A DNA stretch of 31,081 nt from the NCBI GenBank assembly GCA_023451395.1, contig JAEXZL010000028.1:1-31081 (forward strand), given 5' to 3'. A program made the translations under genes and the position numbers. Positions 24,721 to 31,081 of the stretch are shown here, one piece after another. The number at the start of each line of letters is the position of its first letter. Position 1 is the first letter of the stretch. The notes under the pieces were generated by a model. The model ran no database searches, was not told the origin of the DNA, and worked only from the letters and a program-made list of their open reading frames with translations. Source of the DNA: Bacillota bacterium. GTDB lineage: Bacteria; Bacillota; Clostridia; Clostridiales; Clostridiaceae.

Positions 24721-25200
24721 ATGAATCAAAGAAAGTTGTCAAAATGGTTGAAAATAATTTTCCTTGGGGTAGGCTTTTGTGGTGCTGTGATTTACTTTTA
24801 TATAATTCCTTCTTGGGGAAAGGATATGGTAAGCATATATCCCGATCTTTCCCATTTCTATCTACCTTGGTTGATTTTTTTGTGGTTAACTGCTATTCCC
24901 TGTTATGGGGTTTTGGCCTGTGGATGGAGAATTGCTTCTGAGATAGGAAGAGATAATTCTTTTAGTGAGATTAATGCAAGGATGTTAAAGAAGATATCAC
25001 ACTTGTCCGCCGGTGATTGTATATTTTTCTTTGGAGGGAATGTGATTCTTCTCCTATTGAATATGAACCATCCAGGTGTAGTTTTACTATCCTTACTGGT
25101 GGTGTTTTTTGGAGTTGCAGTTTCTGTAGCATCAGCAGCTTTGTCCCATTTGGTATTTAAGGCAGCTAGATTGCAGGAAGAAAGTCAGCTTACCATATGA
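24721..25200 (+). CDS. DUF2975-type four-helix membrane protein
   Basis: 159 residues with four membrane helices (about 10-30, 46-68, 95-112 and 117-142). The segment GWRIASEIGRDNSFSEINARMLKKIS between helices two and three, with its NSFS...N motif, is typical of DUF2975 proteins. Those are usually encoded next to a tiny YozG-like XRE regulator, exactly as here. The function is unknown; a link with membrane stress or signal input to the regulator is often assumed but not shown by the sequence. A very strong AAGGAGGAG site precedes ATG. The XRE gene starts 18 nt after the stop. Confidence 0.8.
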   Translation: MNQRKLSKWLKIIFLGVGFCGAVIYFYIIPSWGKDMVSIYPDLSHFYLPWLIFLWLTAIPCYGVLACGWRIASEIGRDNSFSEINARMLKKISHLSAGDCIFFFGGNVILLLLNMNHPGVVLLSLLVVFFGVAVSVASAALSHLVFKAARLQEESQLTI

Positions 25201-25218
25201 TTTGCTGGAGGAGAAGCT

Positions 25219-25431
25219 ATGATAATAATTAATATTGATGTAATGCTTGCTAAAAGGAAAATGAGTGTTACGGAGCTATCAGAAAGAGTAGGAATTACTA
25301 TGGCTAATATATCCATTTTAAAAAATGGAAAGGCAAAGGCTGTAAAGCTTGAAACCCTTGATAAAATATGTAGGGCTTTAAGTTGCCAGCCAGGGGACAT
25401 TTTAGAGTGGAGAGAGGATAATGAAGAATAA
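25219..25431 (+). CDS. Small XRE/Cro-CI transcription regulator, YozG-like
   Basis: 70 residues, essentially a single helix-turn-helix. MLAKRKMSVTELSERVGITMANISILKNGKAKAVKLETLDKICRALSCQPGDILEW fits the YozG/YgzD group that ends with the CQPGDIL(E/K)(W/Y) motif. It binds DNA as a dimer and probably controls its own operon through the palindrome at 24619-24645. TGGAGGAG lies before the start ATG. Its last 11 nt overlap the next gene. No sensor domain is present, so input must come from a partner, possibly the membrane protein upstream. Confidence 0.9.
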   Translation: MIIINIDVMLAKRKMSVTELSERVGITMANISILKNGKAKAVKLETLDKICRALSCQPGDILEWREDNEE

Positions 25432-26176
25432 AATTACTGGTAAATCTATATTTTATTTAGTGCTCTTTATTCTCTCTATAATTGGATTTTTCCTTACAGC
25501 CTTTGTTGGCCTTGTAATGTGCTTACTGCCTCAATGGCTTTTTGTTATATTGGCAGTAATCCCCATTGCTGTCTTTGGTGCAATGTTTATAAACTCTAGA
25601 AAGGGGAAGCTTCAAAGTCCTTGGGCTATGGTGATTACCTGTTTCCTTGCGGTGATTTTCCTTGTAGGTGGAGTGATTAACGGAGGTTTTATGATTTTTA
25701 ATGATTCTTTGACTGAAACTACTGAGATAAAATATTATAAAAGGATAATTAATTCCTATGGATATCCTGATTCAAAGATCTACTTCTTTCCTAAAAAGGT
25801 TCCTAAAAATGCCCTCACTTCAGAGTTTTATTACAGCCCTCAGTTCTTGCAGGGAGGTTCTAACTTATATTTAGCACTAAAATATAATAAAGAGGATTAT
25901 GATCTGGTAGTAAATGATCTTAAGGATAAAGCAGAGGAAATTATATATGAAGGCGGGAGAACATTAAAACCTCATAATGAATATGTGAGAGGTGATTATT
26001 ATATAACTGAGGGATTCATTAATCGATATGCTCCAGATACTTACAGAACAGATTGGACATACTATATCTTCGAAAATCATAAGGGGACAGAGGATTGGTG
26101 GAATCATGGAAAAATAGCGGGAGTTGCAGTGAATGAGAAAAATAATATAATTGTATATTACCGAGAGAATTGGTAA
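25421..26176 (+). CDS. Membrane protein of unknown function
   Basis: 251 residues, not recognised. Three hydrophobic segments (about 9-33, 36-56 and 66-92) are followed by a soluble domain of ~155 residues, probably on the outer face, rich in Tyr, Trp and charged residues (ITEGFINRYAPDTYRTDWTY, GTEDWWNHGKIAGVAV). No catalytic motif is evident. Its start lies within the end of the XRE gene (11-nt overlap; AGAGAGGA serves as ribosome site), so it belongs to the same operon and is likely co-regulated. It could be the effector or sensor of that small regulatory unit, which is speculation. Confidence 0.75.
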   Translation: MKNKITGKSIFYLVLFILSIIGFFLTAFVGLVMCLLPQWLFVILAVIPIAVFGAMFINSRKGKLQSPWAMVITCFLAVIFLVGGVINGGFMIFNDSLTETTEIKYYKRIINSYGYPDSKIYFFPKKVPKNALTSEFYYSPQFLQGGSNLYLALKYNKEDYDLVVNDLKDKAEEIIYEGGRTLKPHNEYVRGDYYITEGFINRYAPDTYRTDWTYYIFENHKGTEDWWNHGKIAGVAVNEKNNIIVYYRENW

Positions 26177-26322
26177 ATTGGTGCCTTTAAAAAAGCATCA
26201 TCCTGCAATTAATTAAAGGAAGAAGCTACTAATCATTAAAGAATTATGTGTTTTCAGACGTTGTATAATTTGCTACAGTAAAAAACTAAATGTGTATTAA
26301 TTGTAAAAATGTAATTATTTTC

Positions 26323-26351
26323 TTGTATGTTAAATGTTTATCTATTATAAT
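26323..26351 (+). promoter_or_regulatory. Promoter-like sequence in the gene-free stretch
   Basis: TTGTAT (26323-26328) and a perfect TATAAT (26346-26351) are 17 nt apart. No gene starts within 300 nt downstream, so it may drive a non-coding RNA or a long leader of the kinase operon. Confidence 0.55.
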
Positions 26352-26357
26352 TAAAAT

Positions 26358-26643
26358 ATATTATTAAAACTCTTTTACTTAATAATGAGAATAAACCTAC
26401 TTAGGATAAAGCCAATAAATTATATTGTGTATAGTTTTGGCTTAAATAGCGATGTACTTTTAGATGGTAATGTCAGTTTATGCTCTATATATTCATCATC
26501 ACACATTATTTTATGAGTGGATTCAATGAAAGCTCTTCGCAAGTAAGTTTTTCTATAGTGGTATCTTCTATTATTAATGTATCACTGCTATTATTATGCT
26601 TACAGAATCACATTCATATTTATTATGGATGTGATTTTTTTCT
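26358..26643 (+). ncRNA. Candidate small RNA or attenuated leader of the FHA/kinase operon
   Basis: The interval runs from the predicted start of the promoter at 26323-26351 to a strong terminator, about 285 nt, with no convincing open frame. It contains the AAGCCAA/TTGGCTT hairpin. It does not match any riboswitch consensus I know. It could be an independent sRNA, or a leader whose terminator is bypassed to express the FHA gene 65 nt later. Evidence is positional only. Confidence 0.35.
26606..26643 (+). terminator. Intrinsic terminator upstream of the FHA gene
   Basis: ATCACATTCATA and TATGGATGTGAT pair with one internal mismatch and are followed by eight or so T residues. It ends 65 nt before the FHA start codon. 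Confidence 0.85.
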
Positions 26644-26707
26644 TTTATTTAACTAACAAAAAATATTGGAAAATTTTTATTAGTACATATAACTCAGAGG
26701 TGTAAAC

Positions 26708-27751
26708 ATGGCAAAGCTTAAGGTAATAAAAAAAGGCACTCAGGTCATTGTGGAGAGTAAATTAACAAGGGGAGAAGATATAAACGCTAGAGAAGTAGCT
26801 GTTTTTTCCTCAAAGCTTCTTAGAGGTCTTATGAGGCCAGAAGTAAAGAATAAGAGAAAGCTTATATACACTGCTATTGAAGTAACTGAAATAAAAGGTT
26901 ACTTAAAGTCTGGATTAAATAAAGAAGATTTTTTTTTGGTACTTGCTCAGATAGTAGAAGTGGTTAAGAGGGTTGACTATAATAGCCTGTATATAAAAAA
27001 TCTTGTGCTGGATTTAAGACATGTATTTATTAATAAAATTACAAAAGAGCTTTTCTTTATCTATCAGCCTTTGATAAGCAGAACAGCAGCAAATGATATT
27101 TTTGCTTTTATTTCTGATCTACTGTATTCTACGGTTTTTCTCCTGGAAGTTGACACATCCTTTCTTTCAGAAATAATAGCTATCTTAAAGAGTATGAATA
27201 GCTTTTCTACTGAAGAAGTAGAAGGCTATATTGAAAGAGTTTGCCCCAGGGTTTACTCACTATTTTCCAGACAGTTGTCCGGAAAAAGCGGATTCATAAC
27301 GAACAATCCTCTAGAATACCAGAAGCATTATTGCGAAAAAGGATCAGAGAATAGTAATAATACTTATGGGGAAGAGGGTACAACCATTTTGGAAGAAGAA
27401 GGTACCACTCTTTTAACAGAGGCCTGGGAAACCGCCTTATTAGCGGAAGAAGAAGCTATTTTCCCTTACCTCATCAGGATCAAAAATGAAGAAAAAATAA
27501 TTATTGATAAAGAAAGCTATAAAATTGGGAAAGACAAAAGCCTCGTGGATTATTGTGTAAATGATAACAATGCAGTGAGCAGAAATCATGCTCATATCAT
27601 CTCAAAAAATGGAGGATATTTTGTATTAGATAATAACTCCACCAACAGAACCTATATTGATGAAGAAATAGTACCAGCCTATAAGGAGGTAGAGATACAC
27701 TCTGGAAGTAGGTTAAAGCTGGGCAATGAGGAATTTGATTTTTTTTTATGA
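26708..27751 (+). CDS. FHA-domain protein with N-terminal DUF6382-like region
   Basis: 347 residues. Residues ~1-190 resemble the DUF6382-type domain found before FHA domains in clostridial signalling proteins. A linker (~205-252) carries three imperfect repeats: EGTTILEE (223-230), EGTTLLTE (231-238) and WETALLAE (240-247). The FHA domain (~254-347) keeps the phosphothreonine-binding residues: IGKD near 273, VSRNHAHI (Ser291, Arg292, His294) and DNNSTNRTYID. It binds phosphothreonine peptides. The linker threonines are likely kinase targets, allowing self-association or switching. AGAGGTG precedes ATG, and the PP2C gene follows after 10 nt. Cytoplasmic; its partner is probably the kinase two genes downstream. 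Confidence 0.87.
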   Translation: MAKLKVIKKGTQVIVESKLTRGEDINAREVAVFSSKLLRGLMRPEVKNKRKLIYTAIEVTEIKGYLKSGLNKEDFFLVLAQIVEVVKRVDYNSLYIKNLVLDLRHVFINKITKELFFIYQPLISRTAANDIFAFISDLLYSTVFLLEVDTSFLSEIIAILKSMNSFSTEEVEGYIERVCPRVYSLFSRQLSGKSGFITNNPLEYQKHYCEKGSENSNNTYGEEGTTILEEEGTTLLTEAWETALLAEEEAIFPYLIRIKNEEKIIIDKESYKIGKDKSLVDYCVNDNNAVSRNHAHIISKNGGYFVLDNNSTNRTYIDEEIVPAYKEVEIHSGSRLKLGNEEFDFFL

Positions 27752-27761
27752 GGGTGAGAAT

Positions 27762-28529
27762 ATGAAGTTTACAGCTTTCATTGAAACAGATGTAGGAAAT
27801 GTTAAAAAAATAAATGAAGATAGCTCTCTAGTAAAGATTGCCTCCACCTCAAAGGGAAGCAATATTCTCTTAGCAGTGCTTTGCGATGGAATGGGAGGCT
27901 TAGAAAAAGGAGAGCTAGCCAGTGCTACAGCCATAAGATACTTTTCTAGATGGTTTGATAAGGGGCTTCCTTATCATCTTAAAAACTTTAGCTGGGAAGG
28001 CATATCAGAAGTATGGAAGAGGCTCATTGAAAATTTAAACAGAATAATACTCCGTTATGGAGAAAAAAATAATATCACATTAGGTACAACCCTTACAGCC
28101 TTATTATGTATTGATGATAGTTATATGATAGCTCATATAGGAGATTCTAGAGCCTATAAAATTCATTATGACCTTAAGCAACTCACTGAAGATCATACCT
28201 ACGTGGCTAGAGAAGTGAAGCTTGGACATATAACTGAGGAAGAGGCCCAAAAAAGTCCCAGGAGGAATGTTCTCCTTCAGTGTATTGGAGCCTCGAAAGA
28301 AGTAGTTCCAGAAGTGATTTTTGGGGAGCTTGAATGTGGGACAAGCTACTTGCTCTGCTCCGATGGCTTTAGAAATGAAATAACCTCAGAAGAAATTTTT
28401 AATTACTTAAATCCCAAAGCAGCTTTAACAAAGGAAGAAAGTAAGGAATATTTAAGACTTTTGATGGATACTGCTAAAAATAGAAGAGAAAGAGATAACC
28501 TCACAGCAATATTGATAAAAGTAGAATGA
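27762..28529 (+). CDS. PP2C-family Ser/Thr protein phosphatase
   Basis: 255 residues. All metal-binding motifs of bacterial PP2C are visible: DVGNVKKINEDS, LCDGMGGLEKGELAS, GTTLTALL, AHIGDSRAYKI, TEDHTYV, LCSDGFRNEIT and RDNLTAILI, so it should be active. It removes phosphate from Ser/Thr residues placed by the neighbouring kinase. ATG 27762 is chosen over the frame start 36 nt upstream because GAGGGTGAG lies just before it and the family N-terminus fits. It starts 10 nt after the FHA gene and ends 10 nt before the kinase, giving an FHA-PP2C-kinase operon in fixed order. Confidence 0.95.
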   Translation: MKFTAFIETDVGNVKKINEDSSLVKIASTSKGSNILLAVLCDGMGGLEKGELASATAIRYFSRWFDKGLPYHLKNFSWEGISEVWKRLIENLNRIILRYGEKNNITLGTTLTALLCIDDSYMIAHIGDSRAYKIHYDLKQLTEDHTYVAREVKLGHITEEEAQKSPRRNVLLQCIGASKEVVPEVIFGELECGTSYLLCSDGFRNEITSEEIFNYLNPKAALTKEESKEYLRLLMDTAKNRRERDNLTAILIKVE

Positions 28530-28539
28530 AGGTGAGAAT

Positions 28540-30237
28540 TTGACGGAGATAGGCTCTGCCATTGATAAAAAGTATGAAATACTAAAAAAGATAGGACAGG
28601 GTGGAATGTCCGTAGTATATTTAGCCATGGATAAAAGGCTGAATAAACAATGGGCTATTAAAGAAATAAAAAAAGAAGGAAGCAGAAAAAATAATGAGAT
28701 TATAGTTCAGAGCTTGATAGCTGAGGCAAATCTCATGAAGAAGCTCGACCATCCTTCTCTCCCAAGAATTGTAGATATTATTGATACCGGAGAAACGATA
28801 TATGTAGTTATGGATTATATAGAAGGGGAGCCCTTAGACAGAATAATAAACGAAAATGGCGCTCAGCCTCAGGAAAGGGTCATTGATTGGGCAAAGCAGC
28901 TCTGTGATGTCCTTCATTATCTCCATTCACAAAAACCTCCAATAATATATCGTGACATGAAACCTGCTAATGTGATGCTGAAGCCCGAGGGGAATTTAAA
29001 GGTAATAGATTTTGGTATTGCCAGGGAGTATAAGGAGGAAAACTTAGCAGATACAGTAAGCTTAGGAACAAAGGGCTATGCTGCTCCAGAGCAATTTGGA
29101 GGAAAAGGACAGACGGATGCTAGGACTGACATATACTGCTTGGGAGTAACCCTCTACCATCTAGTCACCGGTAAAAATCCCTGTGAGCCACCTTACGAGC
29201 TTTATCCCATAAGACAATGGAACCCTTCCCTATCAGGAGGACTTGAGAGAATAATTCAAAAATGTACTCAATTGAATCCTGAAGATAGGTATCAAAGCTG
29301 TGCAGAGATGATGTATGACTTAGACCATTATGAAAGGGTAGATGATGATTATAAAAATAAGCAAAAAGGTAAGCTTAAAGCTTTTATAATATCCTCCACC
29401 TTATGTTTTTTTATGCTCATTTCAGGCTTTACTGGGAAGCTTCTTGCTATTAAAGAGAAGAATAATAACTATCTAGATAAGATAAATATCTCAGCTTCTA
29501 CTGATTATAAAAGTAAAATTAATACCTACAAGGAAGCAATTGCACTGATAGGCAGTGATCCGCGGGGTTATCATAAGCTTTTAGAAGCCTATAAAGCAAA
29601 CAATACCTTTGGAGATGAGGAAAGCAATGAATTTACTGCTTTATATAATGCAAATAAGAGTGCCTTTTCTTCATGGGACATAGAAAATTTAAATATAAAG
29701 TACGACATAGGAACCACCTACTTCTACCTTTATTCCGGAGGAGATAATACCTTCAGAAGCAGGATATTAAAATCCTACCCTTATTTTTTGGATATATATG
29801 AAGCTGACACTCAGGATTTTGAGTATCATTCTATGGCTGAAAGCTATTATATTATAGGGAATTTTTACTTTCAATATGTGGTGAATTCCACAAGTATAAA
29901 AGAACCTACCAAGGAGGCTTATGAGTCTCTCCTGAATTCCCTGGTTTTATGTATGGAGAATGTTGAGGAGTATTCTTATGACGACGCGGCATATATAAAG
30001 CTGATTATGTACCAGGAAATAATGAATCTATTAAATGATCATAGAAAGGGCCTTGCCCTAAAGGGGGTAGAGCAGACTAAAGTAAAGGATATCATAACTA
30101 AGGCTCATGAGGAGGCGGTAGGTTTGTCTGTTACTCAGACTGCATCCCTTGATATTCAAGATAATATTGATGATATTTATTTAGGATATATGGAGGCCTT
30201 AGAGCGTTCTTATATCAATGTTGAGGAAAGGAGATAA
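28540..30237 (+). CDS. Transmembrane Ser/Thr protein kinase without PASTA repeats
   Basis: 565 residues. The kinase domain (~12-265) has GQGGMSVVY, Lys41 in AIKE, Glu62, the catalytic loop YRDMKPANVML (Asp139, Lys141, Asn144; Tyr replaces the usual His), DFG at 157-159, and GTKGYAAPEQ, so it looks active. A single membrane helix (~281-303) leads to a ~260-residue external part rich in Tyr, Asn and Leu helices, resembling tetratricopeptide-like repeats instead of the PASTA repeats of PrkC/StkP. The sensor ligand is therefore not muropeptide in the usual way. The start is TTG 28540, with GAAGGTGAG upstream. It follows its phosphatase by 10 nt and precedes a small membrane protein by 2 nt. Confidence 0.93.
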   Translation: MTEIGSAIDKKYEILKKIGQGGMSVVYLAMDKRLNKQWAIKEIKKEGSRKNNEIIVQSLIAEANLMKKLDHPSLPRIVDIIDTGETIYVVMDYIEGEPLDRIINENGAQPQERVIDWAKQLCDVLHYLHSQKPPIIYRDMKPANVMLKPEGNLKVIDFGIAREYKEENLADTVSLGTKGYAAPEQFGGKGQTDARTDIYCLGVTLYHLVTGKNPCEPPYELYPIRQWNPSLSGGLERIIQKCTQLNPEDRYQSCAEMMYDLDHYERVDDDYKNKQKGKLKAFIISSTLCFFMLISGFTGKLLAIKEKNNNYLDKINISASTDYKSKINTYKEAIALIGSDPRGYHKLLEAYKANNTFGDEESNEFTALYNANKSAFSSWDIENLNIKYDIGTTYFYLYSGGDNTFRSRILKSYPYFLDIYEADTQDFEYHSMAESYYIIGNFYFQYVVNSTSIKEPTKEAYESLLNSLVLCMENVEEYSYDDAAYIKLIMYQEIMNLLNDHRKGLALKGVEQTKVKDIITKAHEEAVGLSVTQTASLDIQDNIDDIYLGYMEALERSYINVEERR

Positions 30238-30239
30238 TC

Positions 30240-30710
30240 ATGCAGGCAACCTACGAAATAATTTCTACAATCTCATTTTCCTTATCGCTATTATTTTTTC
30301 TCCTATCATTATTTTTATGGTTAAAATTTGATATCTGGAGAATTATAGGTGATTTATCTGGAAGAACAGCTAAAAAGAGTATAGAAAGGCTCATAGCCTC
30401 TAGGGAAGCAACCAGTGTAAAAAAGAGGGACAGCAGGCCTATACCTTTTTCTAAAGGAAGGATAAGTGAAGCTATAGGGAATCTGGGAGCTAATAAGATA
30501 TCAGAAGGAATCTCTAAAAGCCTTGGAATCAATAAGGCGGCTTTATATACTGCTGGTACAAATATCACAGAGGATCTCCAGAAGGAAGTCATTATAGATA
30601 GTATGGAAACAGAGCTTCTGACTACAGAGGAAGAAATGGACAGGACACCTGTTGAAATTAAACTCATAGAAGAAATAATAACTATTCATACAAAGGATGT
30701 TATAGAGTAA
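30240..30710 (+). CDS. Small membrane-anchored protein with ET-x-LL motif
   Basis: 156 residues; not assigned to a named family. One hydrophobic helix (~10-30) at the N-terminus is followed by a basic stretch (~41-75) and an acidic, threonine-rich tail. SMETELLTTEEE (121-132) resembles the repeats in the FHA protein's linker (EGTTLLTE, WETALLAE). If the kinase phosphorylates this threonine, the FHA domain could dock on it and be brought to the membrane; that is inference. AAAGGAG lies before ATG, and the gene begins 2 nt after the kinase, in the same operon. The tail is most likely cytoplasmic. Confidence 0.78.
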   Translation: MQATYEIISTISFSLSLLFFLLSLFLWLKFDIWRIIGDLSGRTAKKSIERLIASREATSVKKRDSRPIPFSKGRISEAIGNLGANKISEGISKSLGINKAALYTAGTNITEDLQKEVIIDSMETELLTTEEEMDRTPVEIKLIEEIITIHTKDVIE

Positions 30711-30767
30711 TTACAATATCAGTGGCTTATAGAGGAAGATAATAAAAAAGTTCCAAGGGGGATGACT

Positions 30768-31081
30768 ATGGACATTAAAAAGAGAAAATCTGTGAAACGA
30801 GTAATTTCCGTTTTTTTACTAATGATATTTATGGCAAGTATCATAATTAATGACCCTGAACCTATACTAACAAGAGCTGAAGAGATAATAGACTCCTTTA
30901 CCGTTATTATTAAGGATATGAAAGCTGAAAATGCCTTAATCACCTTCATTGATGAGAGTGATTTAGATAAGAAATTTGAAGTAAAAGCTGATGAAGAGGG
31001 GAAAGCTGTATTTCATAATCTATTAAGTAATACTACTTATAAGGTAGAGGTTAAAGGAATTACTGGATATGAATATAGTGC
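30768..31081 (+). CDS. Secreted/surface protein, N-terminal part (3' end outside window)
   Basis: The frame runs open to the last base, so only the first ~104 residues are seen. A signal peptide is clear: a basic start (MDIKKRKSVKR), a hydrophobic core (VISVFLLMIFMASIII), then a polar region ending near TRAEE. The mature part begins SFTVIIKDMKAENALITFID and continues EEGKAVFHNLLSNTTYKVEV, a beta-rich pattern like SpaA/prealbumin-type or CNA-B-type modules common in Gram-positive surface proteins. AAGGGGG lies 6 nt before ATG 30768; the in-frame ATG at 30762 is too close to that site. It lies 57 nt after the small membrane protein and may be an output of the FHA/kinase operon. Confidence 0.75.
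   Translation, partial: MDIKKRKSVKRVISVFLLMIFMASIIINDPEPILTRAEEIIDSFTVIIKDMKAENALITFIDESDLDKKFEVKADEEGKAVFHNLLSNTTYKVEVKGITGYEYS

Larger units (their letters stand above)
26177..26707 (+). other. Gene-free 530-nt stretch with promoter, hairpin and terminator
   Basis: No credible protein gene lies here. A 43-codon frame at 26385-26516 lacks a ribosome site. What can be seen is a consensus-like promoter at 26323-26351, a 7-bp hairpin AAGCCAA/TTGGCTT (26409-26443) and a strong intrinsic terminator at 26606-26643, all on the + strand. The remaining sequence is AT-rich and shows no repeats or gene remnants that I can recognise. Confidence 0.6.

Noticed and set aside
26385..26516. 43-codon frame in the gap before the FHA gene
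   Set aside because: No ribosome site and no motif. It starts inside the candidate RNA and is more likely chance.
26600..26707. TTGGAA...TATAAC as promoter just before the FHA gene
   Set aside because: The implied start would fall at or after the ribosome site, leaving almost no leader, and the spacing is 16 nt with a weak -10.
30251..30667. 138-codon frame on the - strand
   Set aside because: Antisense to the small membrane protein, which has a strong ribosome site and sits 2 nt after the kinase; the antisense frame is a shadow.

Overview
The window looks like chromosome from a low-GC Gram-positive anaerobe of the Clostridium type. The reasons are a strongly AT-rich sequence, strong AGGAGG-type ribosome binding sites, some GTG/TTG starts, a mannose-family PTS with a candidate CcpA site, an LCP (LytR-CpsA-Psr) protein, and a Hanks kinase/PP2C/FHA cluster. 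No tRNA, rRNA, CRISPR array or phage gene was seen. The species is not identified.

Region 1 (1-12,690, + strand) is the distal part of a surface polysaccharide cluster. It opens with an acyl/aminoacyl decoration module: an ATP-grasp ligase cut by the window edge, a NeuD-like hexapeptide acyltransferase, an acyl carrier protein, an SDR reductase and an AMP-forming acyl ligase. Assembly genes follow: a GT4 glycosyltransferase, a Wzy-like polymerase fused in frame to a glycosyltransferase, a polysaccharide pyruvyl transferase, a Wzx flippase, UDP-GlcNAc 2-epimerase (wecB/mnaA) and a nitroreductase-family protein. A terminator-like hairpin lies beyond the last gene.

Region 2 (12,690-13,960) has no intact gene. 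Its main content is a decayed IS256-family transposase on the - strand, with frameshifts, stops and an internal deletion. It separates the polysaccharide cluster from the oppositely oriented genes that follow.

Region 3 (13,960-22,780) is a divergent amino-sugar locus. Leftward, in a tightly overlapping operon, are nagA, a GntR/UTRA regulator, a neutral-ceramidase-like hydrolase, two half-size ChrA transporters and a membrane protein that looks like an M28 peptidase without its metal ligands. Rightward are mannose-family PTS IIC and IID, a SIS-domain protein, IIB and IIA, then a terminator. The 240-bp divergent region holds two well-formed promoters, a near-consensus cre site and a 14-bp-arm dyad. 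The likely scheme is PTS import and phosphorylation of an N-acetylated amino sugar followed by NagA deacetylation. No NagB deaminase is present, so the SIS protein may supply the next step. The ceramidase-like hydrolase and the ChrA pair are unexpected in this setting.

Region 4 (22,780-26,180) holds an LCP-family glycopolymer ligase with a large insert before its catalytic domain and its own terminator. It is followed by a DUF2975 membrane protein, a small YozG-like XRE regulator and an unknown membrane protein, preceded by an 11-bp-arm palindrome beside a consensus-like promoter.

Region 5 (26,180-31,081) contains a gene-free stretch with a promoter-like sequence and a strong terminator, which may be an sRNA or an attenuated leader. 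Next come an FHA protein, a PP2C phosphatase, a transmembrane Ser/Thr kinase without PASTA repeats, a small membrane protein, and the start of a secreted protein cut by the window end. Short ET-x-L-L motifs recur in the FHA linker and in the small membrane protein. This suggests a phospho-threonine/FHA circuit controlling a cell-surface function whose effectors lie beyond the window.
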